Of a stretch of 64,000 bases of DNA, positions 24,039 through 34,600 are shown one piece after another. The notes beneath the pieces are model-generated. The model saw only the letters and a program-made list of their open reading frames with translations, was not told where the DNA came from and made no database searches. Both the position numbers and the translations under genes were made by a program. Positions within the stretch are counted from its first letter, which is position 1; every line of letters begins with the position of its first letter. Origin of the DNA: a virus; IMG/VR virus record IMGVR_UViG_3300025141_000036, positions 1-64,000 of that record. The stretch is one strand, 5' to 3'.

Positions 24039-27000
24039 TCCTCTTCCTTCGTTATTCCCAATGCAGTTTCTTGATCAGTAATAGATTGATCTCTTTCTGC
24101 TAATTCTTCTGGGGATAATTTTTTTATAGGCACTATATCTCTCTGATTTTCGGACGTTGTTTCAATGTTCGCAAATGTCACTTCACTGTCTAGTTTAACT
24201 AGTTCGACGAGAGAAAAGAAATCATAAGGCCAGTTGTATGTTATTGAGGGATCTTGACCGACAGTGGAGGACTCTAGACCCTCTACGGTGATGTTACTGG
24301 TGTCTTCTGTTGTTCCTTTTTGTTGAACCACTTTATCAAAATAGTTCGTCTTTGCTCTTTGTTTAACCTTAAATAACATCCACCGGATTTCTGAATCAAT
24401 GCCGTTTCCGGGAGCATTAGGGACTAGCTCCCCATCTCTCATGACTGCTCCTCCTCCCATAAGCTCTTTTGCTAATAGTTCATGAGAAATAGAAACTTCG
24501 GACTCTTCAAAGCCGGTGCCAATTGAGGGAGGGAGATTCTGCCAAATATCTCCAACGTCTTTCCGAGTAAGATTAGCAGAGAACTCAAAAATATACATTG
24601 CAAAAGGTTGGATTTCTGGATATTTCACAAAGTCCATGGGTGGCGGAAATACATATTTTTTCATGTTTCTAACCATCTGGACCACTGATGCTCCAGTCTT
24701 TGGTGGGCCGCCGGCAACGAAAACATTGGGCTCAATTTCTCTATTCAAAGCTGCCGCTACATCATCTATTTCTTTTCTTGGTATCGTGAAAAACTTTCGT
24801 TTTCCTTCTTTCTCGACAAACGGAACTGCTACCACAGCCTCCCAAAGTTTTTGAGTAATGGCAAGGTTTCCAAGTTTTACAGGTTGCTGATCAAACCCAC
24901 ATAAGCTCGCTAAGGATTTTACATATCTTTCCTGAGTCCCTGAATTTAATCCTAGTGCGCCTTTTAGCCAATTTTTGGGAATATCAGTAACCTGGAGAAA
25001 GACTCCTTTTGATGGGTCCTCTTCTATTTCGCCATATTGATGCCACATTCCTCGAGGCACCACTGGTTGTCCGTATCTTGGTTCTGTACACTCATCCGAT
25101 AATTTTTTATATTTATTAAAATTCATCATAGGGGTTTCAAATTTTGGTTGAATTATCCATCGAGACGTACGCGATGTTCCGGCGGACTCCGCAACAAGGA
25201 CAGTTTCGTCCTGCCCAGTTGTCGAAGAGCCAACCTTTATTTCACGTGCCGCGCCAACGCCAAACAGATTTACTGATGATTCAAGTTGCATGGCGTTACT
25301 ATTAACATAATAAGGGTGATAAGGGTAACTACCAGTGTTGCTCCATATAGGAGGGCCGGCCCAGGCTCCAGAATTGAATGTATACCCGTCAGTCATCCTA
25401 TTGTCTCCCCAATTAAAGTAGGGGACATTATAATCAAGAGTGGCCAGTTGAGGCCAGCTCGGTTTTCCACCGCTGCTCGGCCCAGGTGGAAGAGCTTGGT
25501 AATTATAAGCAGAATAATAAGCGAAAATCCTACCAAATTGACTTGAGTTTATTAAATTACTCCAAGGACTGTAAACATAGGATTCATAGGGGCCTCGAAT
25601 ATCACCGAAGCGGTCGGAAACCAACCCTGGGTAAGTAACACCTTTTGCACCTGGTGGTCTATTTTTTGGACTCGTTATATCTTGATAGCCCGTTAGGTCT
25701 CTCAAAGCATTCATTGTTCCATTCCACCAATGTCGGGTTTGATATGGCCATTCTTTGGCTTTGCCTATGATCTCTTCCACGGTATATTTCTTACTAGCGG
25801 TGCAATTAAAAACTAAATCGCACCACGCTTCGCCATGATAATACGGAGGAGTGTATGCCCAATTATAGCCCCAAAGAGAATCATTTCCGATCACTCTACT
25901 TGTTGGCTGAACGGAAGAGGTATAGTTACCAGCGGAGCCGCCCTGGAGCGCATCCCCCCAGGAGCCAGTTCCGGCGCTGCCCCAGAGGGGTGGCCCAAAA
26001 GCAGACGGCCTTGAGTACATGGTAAATGTCTCTCTTGGGCCGGAACGGTTTCCGCTCCAAGAGCCACTTACTAAATCCTGCGGGGCCCACGTTTGCCAGT
26101 TTCCGTAACCCCTTAAGTAGGTACTTGGGCGGTCTGTGGAGCGGTACATCTTTACTCTCATCATATAATAGTTGCCTGAGATGGCGTTTCCAAAATTAGG
26201 ATCTTCGGATTTTGCAGAGGCAATGGTGGAGAAATTTTTACCTTTTAAGAAAAACTCTGGAACCATGGCAAGGAAGTTGCTCGACATCTTCGTAAATAAA
26301 GAATCTCCTTGGCCATTCCATTGTGCCCATATTGATCCTGTTCCTCCATAAGACCACGGATGTATTTCTTGTGATCGTAATGCAACATCTCTCAAGTATT
26401 CTTCAGGCTGGACCATTGCTTCGAATGGAACCCTTTGGGAAAAAGTAGTCCACAGATCACCGTAGAGATTGGAGGGTGACCCAGCGGTCCAGGTGACACT
26501 GGCATTTTTTAATGAACCGGTGCTCATACAATTCATAAAACTATATTGTTTCCAAGGCATCAAGGACACTCCGCCATAGCCGCCCCATTTGGAGTAGGCT
26601 TGATTGTATATGGCCTGGCCGAAATCATTAACAAATGTCATGCCCGATCCCTTTGTAGCGTTTTCTGAGTTGAGATCATCACGGTTAATCATTGGCCAAT
26701 CACATGCAACACCGGCCTTTATTGTGTTATAAAGAATTCCTGGAGCAAACAGAGGCTGGAGAAGACACTGGGCTGCTGCTGGGTCTTCTCTAGTATAAGT
26801 GTTATAAAATTCTGTGTTACTAGCATAGGACTCATAGAACTGTTTTGCCATTTGGATTGTTCGCTGCACTGGGTAGAAGCCTTCATAAGGCAAAAACTTC
26901 TTAACCACTTTGCATTTTAATTTCAGAACCGTTGGTTTGACAAAATCTTGATGGTCTTTTTTAATCAAATCAAAATGTTTTAAAAAGTCTGTATTGGATA

Positions 27001-28600
27001 GAATTGAGTAAAAATTCTTCCTCTTATAAGGATCGAGATCATCCAGAATAATATCTGATGAAGTTGTGTTTTTGTCCAATGCCCCAGAGAGCTCAAAAAT
27101 GTCCTCTAATTCTTCTGTCACACCAAGAGACTGATAAGTCTTTACGTGCGAACTGATTCTGAATTCCGGAAGAATGGAATAGTCTGCTCCTTTTAAACGG
27201 ATATCAGCTGAATAATCAGAATATGAATCGTACCATGGGTTTTTTCCTGATTGTTTTCCAGCATCCCAAGCTGCTTCTCCGGCGAACACAGTGCCACTAT
27301 ACATCGACATGGGAAATGTGGCACCGTAATCTTGCAGATATGCAGATCCTGTCTCGTAAATCGCCATTCCCGAGGGAGCAACAACAGAATTAATATTTCT
27401 AAGAGTGTGTCTTCTGGCGTAAACCACGGAAGCTGTCATAAATTGGTTAATTTCGATGTCTTTATAATCATTCTTTGGGTAATTAAAAGGCCCAGCACTG
27501 GTGGCGCCGATGCCGAGATTGCCCCCAAATTGGGCATAAGAGTTCCATAAAACCCCTTGGCCTCGGATGGTGTCGGACCTGGCAGCTCCTCCACCGGGGA
27601 TATTGGCATAGCCTCCAGTGATGTCAAACAAAGAAGGTAACGTGCGGGTGGTGAAATCCTCTGATGCGTCCAATGGCCATATGGATTGGGTTGGAATGGT
27701 TGGCTGGTTGGTCGCGAACCTGTTAGGGATATTGGTTTCCTGCCTGTTGGTTCTGCTGTTTCTCCAAAAGGTTTTATAGAACATCCTAGATCTTGTTTTG
27801 TTTAAGAAACTCCTCGACATCTTAGGAAAAACAGTCTGCTTATAGAGAAGCATTCGAAATGATTGGAAGGGTGATGAAGACCGATTAAGAGCGTCGTTTA
27901 AATATAGACCCTTGAGGTCTTCATAACTAACGTCAGTTTCCATTACGGTGCCCACTTGATGATTAAATTTTTCATCAGCAAAAAAGCAAGTTTCATTTGA
28001 AAACGCAGTGGACACCGATACGGCTCGGACTTGATTTCCATTAATATTGGGATTGTAAACAGTCATATCTCCTACAAATTGTAAGGGTTTATAAGATGAT
28101 GCAACCACTGGCTCAATGGAAGAAGAAATTGGCCCATATCGATCTGCCCTGTTCACTGTTTGAGATCCAATCTGCGTTTGATAACTAGATCCCGGGGATC
28201 TGACATGTGTCACGATGTTGTTTCTTTTTTGATAACGAATTAAATGGTTATGGGATGCTCTAATTTGTTTCCAAGATCCATAGCCGTAAGGCCCATTACG
28301 ATGAAGATTTAATAAAACTAAAACATTTGCATTTGGAGTTTTTGTTAAGGGACCGACGTTTCCATATCCAACAGAATTTGTATAATAAAAATTTGTTTTA
28401 AATGGGTCACTGCCCCACTCGGATCCTGCATTTATTGTCCTATAGCCCATAGTGTTGGTACTTGGCCAGTAAATCGGTCCATTATTATCGAAGTAATCTT
28501 TTTGTACGTAAATATTATCAAATGAGCCACTGTCGGGACCGCACGGGTCATAAATACAAATGTTTAATCCCAAAAAATCTTTATATATCTTGTCAGCCAT
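24035..28600 (-). CDS. Giant Trp/Tyr-rich virion protein, 1521 aa
   Basis: Unusually rich in Trp, Tyr, Gly, Ser and Asn, with repeated short motifs such as GSW, SYP and W-G in residues ~600-1150, and a charged C-terminal ~250 residues. No family recognised by eye. Length and composition fit an extended tail-fibre or baseplate protein. It lies directly downstream of the 2390-residue protein with an AAGGAG site. T4 gp7/gp8/gp10 occupy the comparable position after gp6, but I see no sequence evidence for homology. Confidence 0.75.
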   Translation of the reverse strand: MADKIYKDFLGLNICIYDPCGPDSGSFDNIYVQKDYFDNNGPIYWPSTNTMGYRTINAGSEWGSDPFKTNFYYTNSVGYGNVGPLTKTPNANVLVLLNLHRNGPYGYGSWKQIRASHNHLIRYQKRNNIVTHVRSPGSSYQTQIGSQTVNRADRYGPISSSIEPVVASSYKPLQFVGDMTVYNPNINGNQVRAVSVSTAFSNETCFFADEKFNHQVGTVMETDVSYEDLKGLYLNDALNRSSSPFQSFRMLLYKQTVFPKMSRSFLNKTRSRMFYKTFWRNSRTNRQETNIPNRFATNQPTIPTQSIWPLDASEDFTTRTLPSLFDITGGYANIPGGGAARSDTIRGQGVLWNSYAQFGGNLGIGATSAGPFNYPKNDYKDIEINQFMTASVVYARRHTLRNINSVVAPSGMAIYETGSAYLQDYGATFPMSMYSGTVFAGEAAWDAGKQSGKNPWYDSYSDYSADIRLKGADYSILPEFRISSHVKTYQSLGVTEELEDIFELSGALDKNTTSSDIILDDLDPYKRKNFYSILSNTDFLKHFDLIKKDHQDFVKPTVLKLKCKVVKKFLPYEGFYPVQRTIQMAKQFYESYASNTEFYNTYTREDPAAAQCLLQPLFAPGILYNTIKAGVACDWPMINRDDLNSENATKGSGMTFVNDFGQAIYNQAYSKWGGYGGVSLMPWKQYSFMNCMSTGSLKNASVTWTAGSPSNLYGDLWTTFSQRVPFEAMVQPEEYLRDVALRSQEIHPWSYGGTGSIWAQWNGQGDSLFTKMSSNFLAMVPEFFLKGKNFSTIASAKSEDPNFGNAISGNYYMMRVKMYRSTDRPSTYLRGYGNWQTWAPQDLVSGSWSGNRSGPRETFTMYSRPSAFGPPLWGSAGTGSWGDALQGGSAGNYTSSVQPTSRVIGNDSLWGYNWAYTPPYYHGEAWCDLVFNCTASKKYTVEEIIGKAKEWPYQTRHWWNGTMNALRDLTGYQDITSPKNRPPGAKGVTYPGLVSDRFGDIRGPYESYVYSPWSNLINSSQFGRIFAYYSAYNYQALPPGPSSGGKPSWPQLATLDYNVPYFNWGDNRMTDGYTFNSGAWAGPPIWSNTGSYPYHPYYVNSNAMQLESSVNLFGVGAAREIKVGSSTTGQDETVLVAESAGTSRTSRWIIQPKFETPMMNFNKYKKLSDECTEPRYGQPVVPRGMWHQYGEIEEDPSKGVFLQVTDIPKNWLKGALGLNSGTQERYVKSLASLCGFDQQPVKLGNLAITQKLWEAVVAVPFVEKEGKRKFFTIPRKEIDDVAAALNREIEPNVFVAGGPPKTGASVVQMVRNMKKYVFPPPMDFVKYPEIQPFAMYIFEFSANLTRKDVGDIWQNLPPSIGTGFEESEVSISHELLAKELMGGGAVMRDGELVPNAPGNGIDSEIRWMLFKVKQRAKTNYFDKVVQQKGTTEDTSNITVEGLESSTVGQDPSITYNWPYDFFSLVELVKLDSEVTFANIETTSENQRDIVPIKKLSPEELAERDQSITDQETALGITKEEE

Positions 28601-28615
28601 TATTTCTCCTTATTT

Positions 28616-31600
28616 TTATGCTATAGCTATGGTCACTTTTTTCAATGTAATTAATAGTTCAGCCGATGCACCATCGCAAGTTAGCACTATTTTAATCTGT
28701 GTTGGAACTTCTGCTCCGGGGGCATGGGTGAATGTGACCGCTGCTCCATTATTTGTAACAAAAGTTCTTGGACTAGCTACATAAACAACTGAATCGTATG
28801 TTGCTTTGGTTCCTCCTGTCGTGAGTGGGCCTTTTACAACCATCCCATATTTCACCTCATCACAACACTCTTCGCTGTAGGTGTAAGATAACACTAAGTC
28901 ACTTACTAATTTATTGACAGCGACTGTATAATCACCTGTTGGGGTTGCTCCTGAAGCTAGGACGTCCCACTCTGTAGTATCATCTGACGATGTAGAAGAA
29001 CCAGCATCTCGATCACCATCAGCATCCCAAGTTAGAGTAATCAATGCGGAATCATCGTCGCAATTATCACAAACAATCTCGGAAATAAGAGGCCAGTTTA
29101 TGGCGCTCTCAAGTTTAGTGAGAGCTCCGTTGCCAACAATTGTTAATTCTCCGCTTTTAGGGGCATAGCCACGAACTTTCTGTTTGTCCATCCATTTGGA
29201 TCCACTTAAACTTTGTCGAATCCAAGAATATTGAAAATCAGATCGGGGCATTAGAGAATTATAATTCATGTTGTCGTGCTGGTTGACATCTTCTAAGGTG
29301 TGTATGCCATAGGGGCCGACAGAACAGGATAAATTATCTTCTGCTGTTAAGGAATTTCCTCCGATCTCCGAAGGGATAATGGTTCCTTTTGATATTCCGC
29401 TTCCAACGGCAATTGATGATAAAGTGCTCTCTGTTCCCAATCTCCAATAATCAATCAAAGCAGAGTAAAAAGAAACCCCAAGGGCTTTTCCGTTTGCATT
29501 ATAAAGCTCAGAAACCTGCCTGGGAGTAAATTCAGTAGTCCAGACTGCGAAATCTGATAGTGAACCTTGTAGTTCATAAAAATGAGCTGCGGCGGGTCCA
29601 TCCAATAAATAAATTTCAGGGTTTAGATACCTAATTGGGTTTGGTGGTGATGCAGTCACTGTTCTTGTTACTGTTTGCTCAATGTTGTTTATAAATACTG
29701 TAATGTCTGAAGATGGATTCCCAGACCAAGAAATAACTATAAAGTTCCAGGTGTTGGTATTTGTAAATGGGAAAGTCCAAACATTTTCATTGGTATTTAT
29801 ATCTTCAAAGGAAACCTCTATTTTATCAGTGTCAATCTTAATAAATTGGGTGGCATATCCATCTAAAATTGTTTGATCAGTGGCTGTTGTAGTAACGTTG
29901 ATCCAAAAACTATAAGAAATAGCACCAGTTTGTGACCAAGGCTGAGTTACCGATTGATTGCTCAAATAGCACTTATTTTCCACTGCTGTCGTTGGGCTAT
30001 TAATAGCCTTTCTTAGTGAGGTGCTTTTAATCCTCGGGGTCACCAATGTATTTCGGTGCTGCTTATAAAATGCAGCCTGTGGGTCAGTGGATCCCGAATC
30101 AGGGTAGCTAATAGAACCCCATTGGGAGTCGACCCCGCCTTTGCCAAGCCAGCGGGCCAGGAGCGTTCTGTTGCCTTCTCTTCGATTTAGGTTCGAATTA
30201 ACCCTAATGGTGCCTGCTTGTCCTGAGCCGCTTGCGCGAACAGAAAGGTTTCTATAGTTAATCGCATTATAGACGGAAAATTCTTGTGAAGAGACATCTA
30301 GAAAATCCTCAGACATAGTCTCAGGTCCGCCGGGTGCCGAAAAGCGAGTGCGGACAACAGACTTGTGAGTGGTTGCGCCGCTTAATTGAGATGCCAACTT
30401 GTTAGTTTGACCCATACGATGACCTGATCCGACTCTAATATAGGTTAGTGTTATTCCAGTGGCGGGTGTTAAAGGAGCGGCAGAGTCTACAACCCTAAAT
30501 TCTCCGGCATCATTCGCCTGTAAATAAACTTGAAAGTTCGTCGGGGTTGTTGTGGGGAACCTTGTGGCATTGAGCTTGCCGGCAGTGATTGCTGCTCCGA
30601 AAGCAGTCCAAAGAGCGACAGCACATTTAGTAGCGTTGGAAGCATTAAGTGTCCCAATAGTTGTGGCATTAGATGATAAGTAATCTAACGAATTATTGAC
30701 AGTGAAGGTGTGCTTCCTAAATGCATTTGTTGGACAAGGGTTATAAATCGTAAGGGTTTTCCCGTTTCCAGATGCTTGCAGATCTGTTGAAACCCTGAAA
30801 TAAATTCTTGCGTTTGCATTACCAAAAGTGCCAGCTCCCAGCAGCGAAGATGGCTGGGTGGTTTGGGGCAACGTTGAGTGAACTGTTCCGAACAATCCAT
30901 CAGTAGGATTCAATAAAATTTCTCTCATTCGGAATCTTTGGTCACTAATTCCAAAACTAGACACAACTTCATAGGGAAATTGGTAGTTCCCATGAACTGC
31001 TGATGCTGTTGTTGTTAAAATGTTTTTAACATTAACGGGCCTCTTTGCTCGCTCTTCACGATACCACATGGCTAGTTTTTTAGTCTGATCAGGATATGGT
31101 GCTCCATAATCAGGGCCTGTCAAGCCCATAGCACCATCGGAATCTGAGAATGGGTTGTTGAGTGGGTTTTCACCGAATAAATATCTCCAAGCTTCGGGTC
31201 TCGTGTAAAGACCTTGGAGGCCGTTTGGTGGGGCTACACCAGCACCTTTCAGGGTGGCATCGTATTTGTTTATATCTATGTGTCTACTTTGACGACCGCC
31301 CACCCACGCATCAGTGAAAGGTCCCTGAATAGGGATGGCATTGGTGTAGTCAGTAGTGTCGGAGTGAACATTGGTTACTATAGAAGAACTGTTAAACCAA
31401 TAAGAAACCCTTTTGTTGTAACCCGAGGTTAAAGTCCCGGAAACCACATTAAATGGCCAAAATCGAGAAGAATGCATCTTATACATATATTCTTCTTTTG
31501 GGGTCTTAGGTAATTCTCCCTCCACGCCTGTAGCATATTTACCTGCTGTACACTCGAAAAACTTGTAAGCCTTCTTGTTGGGATTATAAACATCATCACA

Positions 31601-34600
31601 GCGCTGCTGGACGATGAGGCTAGATCCTGTTGTTATCCCCACCGTGTAAATATTCTCCGGCGCATTACCTACATTCTTTCCCCCTCCAAAAGAAATTAAG
31701 GTTTTATAAAACTCTCTATCTTTTCCTAAAGGGTAATTTATTCCCCCATGGATTCTTTGTCCAAAATCAATGCCGACTTTATAAGGCCTTGCCAATCTGC
31801 GAGCCGCGAAGGTTGATCCCTGGTATATTGTTTTATCTACGGTTGATAAATTGGAGGATGTTGCATTAGTTTGGTTTATTATAATTTCTCGAATTTTTTC
31901 TCGATCCGGACCTACCGAGGATTGGCAACTTAAAGTGCTACGCTCTTTTCTTTCTTTTTGCCAAACACAGTTTTCGTTTGGTGAGCCGGTACCGGTGACA
32001 AACGCGCCGGGTGCGGAGGTGACATTTGTAACCCCAGACATATCAATAACTGTGTTGCCTGTAGTTCCTACTATTTGCTGGTATAGCCCAACAACTAAGG
32101 GAAATGGGGATGTTGCTGTTATAGCTATATCTCCATTTGAAGCGGCACCATTGATGGCCGATACAAATCGATCTCTTATGGTCGTGCTGGATCCTAAAGC
32201 GCTTTGGATTCCAATAATGACTTTCCCCGAAGATTTAGTTCCATCCGCAGTATTAGAAGTAGTGTCTGTAATAAAGACCTGGCTGCAACCATTTGCATCT
32301 GTTAAAGTAAATTCTTGTGAGTTTCCGGGGTCTCCTGCGATTACTATTGTTCCTATTGCTGCTTTTAAAACAGGTGCATGTCCAAATTTCCAATTATATG
32401 TAAGCTCTTCGACTCCACGGATTATACCCTCCGTACTTGCAAGTTGATCTAAGAGTCCTACTCGCCTTTGATACTTGTTTCTCTCAAGAATGTGTGACTC
32501 AATGACATCTGTTGCTCCGGTGCCAAAATTAACAGAAGCAGGCACAAGTTGTCGGATCATTTCTGATATATTTCGATCTATCCATTTATAAAACTTAATA
32601 AATCTTTCCTGGTCTGGGTCATCTTCTACTCGATTGAAAAAGTCTTGACGAACCTTGTTTAATCTCTTATAGTCCATTCTATATCGATCTTTAGGGCGAC
32701 CCATTAAATTGGCAAATTCGTGAACACTTGAGAACATCTTGAGCATTTCTTCAGAAATAATCTGATTCATACTTTTTTCTAAAGTGTAAAAATTGTCGCT
32801 TACATCATCATCTTTTATAAAATTAATATCTCTATCAGTCTTGATAACAATGTTGTCATCAGTGTAGGCTATCTCTGGGAGTTCTTTCTTTTGGGCATAA
32901 ATAAATTCATTTTCAGCGAACGTTGTTTTGCTAGCCCCAAAAGAGTATCCTTTCCCTCTATTTTCTCTGCGAATAACCGCATCAATCACTGTACTATAAA
33001 TAACATCTGTGGAGCCGCTAGTTAAATCTTGAACAATAAAATCACCCGACGGACTAGACCCTGTGACTAAGTCGAACTCCCAATTAAGAATAGTTAATTC
33101 TTCTGAGGGTATATTTTTGTTAGTCACTGTGAAGATGTTCGATCCGCGGAACGCTTCAGAGTTACCATAATTCATTGGATCTTTATTGTGAGCTTGTATG
33201 GACGAATCTTCTAGGTAATCCAACCATGATCTTACGGCTCCAATTTCGATATCGGACTTGGTCAAAACAGAACCAGTAAAGTCTGAATAATGCGCACCGG
33301 CATAAATTCTTTTTGCATTAGATAAAAAGGCTGATCCAGAGGCGTTGTTCAGACTAGCTGTTAAATGAACCACATTCTCCAGTTCGTCAAAGTTATAGTT
33401 TACGGCATAAAAATCTAAAGTATAGGAAGGTGCAACATCCGTGACGTTCCCTGCGTAGGGATATGTATCTGGCTTCACGCGGATAGCCATATTCCAATGG
33501 TTATTCTCGTAAATGTTAGTGAAGTAACTAGATGTTAAGTTTATGGTTCCATCAGTATTTTTTAAAACAAATTTTCCATTTTTCGAATCAAGTTCGTCTC
33601 GGACTAAATAAACTTGAAGATTTGCAGTCTCTCTCGACCCGCCAGATCCAGTAGCCCACATGTAATTGCCGGGAGTTTCCTCTCGGGCTTCATGGAATCC
33701 AAAAATTGACGATGATAAAAACGGGGTGTAAAGATATCCTATTTCTGTGGTATCTTTTTTATATGGAAAAAGAACGTCGGCCTCTACAGTAAAAGCATCC
33801 TTCATTAATTCAGTAGTGGCGAGGCGGCCAAAAATAAAAGTATAAGGATTGTTCGCTGATGAGGTTTGAAAGATTGTTGATGAGTTATATTGAGGGTCCT
33901 TAAAATTTAAATATTTTTTTCGAACTGAAGATCCTTTCGCCTTATCGGTAAAGTAATGAGTCCCCCCATCCGTATAAACATTTAATTTAACTATCTCATC
34001 ATCTATCCCGAAACAGCGGAGGAAGTTCCTGATTGACTTTTCAGTTCCCTTAGATTTATAGATCGCCTCAATGTTATTATAAATGTTAGTATAAATCAGG
34101 TTTCTCAACCTATCAAGATTTTGTTCAAATTTAATAGAATCAAGATCAACATCGCCAAATAGATTGACAATTTCCGAGTCTATGAATAGGTTTCTGACCA
34201 CAAACCCTCTATCTGTTAAAAGATGGCTTGCAAAAGGAAGTGGCTTCTCGTTATCTTGAACGTAAACCTTGTCTTTGAGGTTAGGTAATGCAGTTATTTG
34301 AGCGTGTAGGGTGTCAAAGTAACTAGCCATGATTTGTGTCAGACTTCTTAGATTTGCACTACCCTCCTCGACGTCCTCATTGGTCATCCATTGAGGCAGA
34401 GAGCGAAAGATGGAGCTACCCACCGTGTTGTCATGCAAAGCCCCGGAGATAGCCATTTCGGACTCCAGAGAGACGACTTTGGGATGATCTGAATAGATGA
34501 TTGGGTTTTCCTCTTCTATATAAGCAAAAGAGGAAGATGCAAAAGCAGATCCAGTATTTCTTTGAGTGGAAGAAGTATATCCTTGCCAATAGCCATTAGC

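Noticed and set aside
31851-32447. Plus-strand open frame of 198 codons opposite the 2390-residue gene
   Set aside because: Antisense shadow of a strong structural gene, no ribosome binding site and no recognisable protein; all real genes are on the minus strand.
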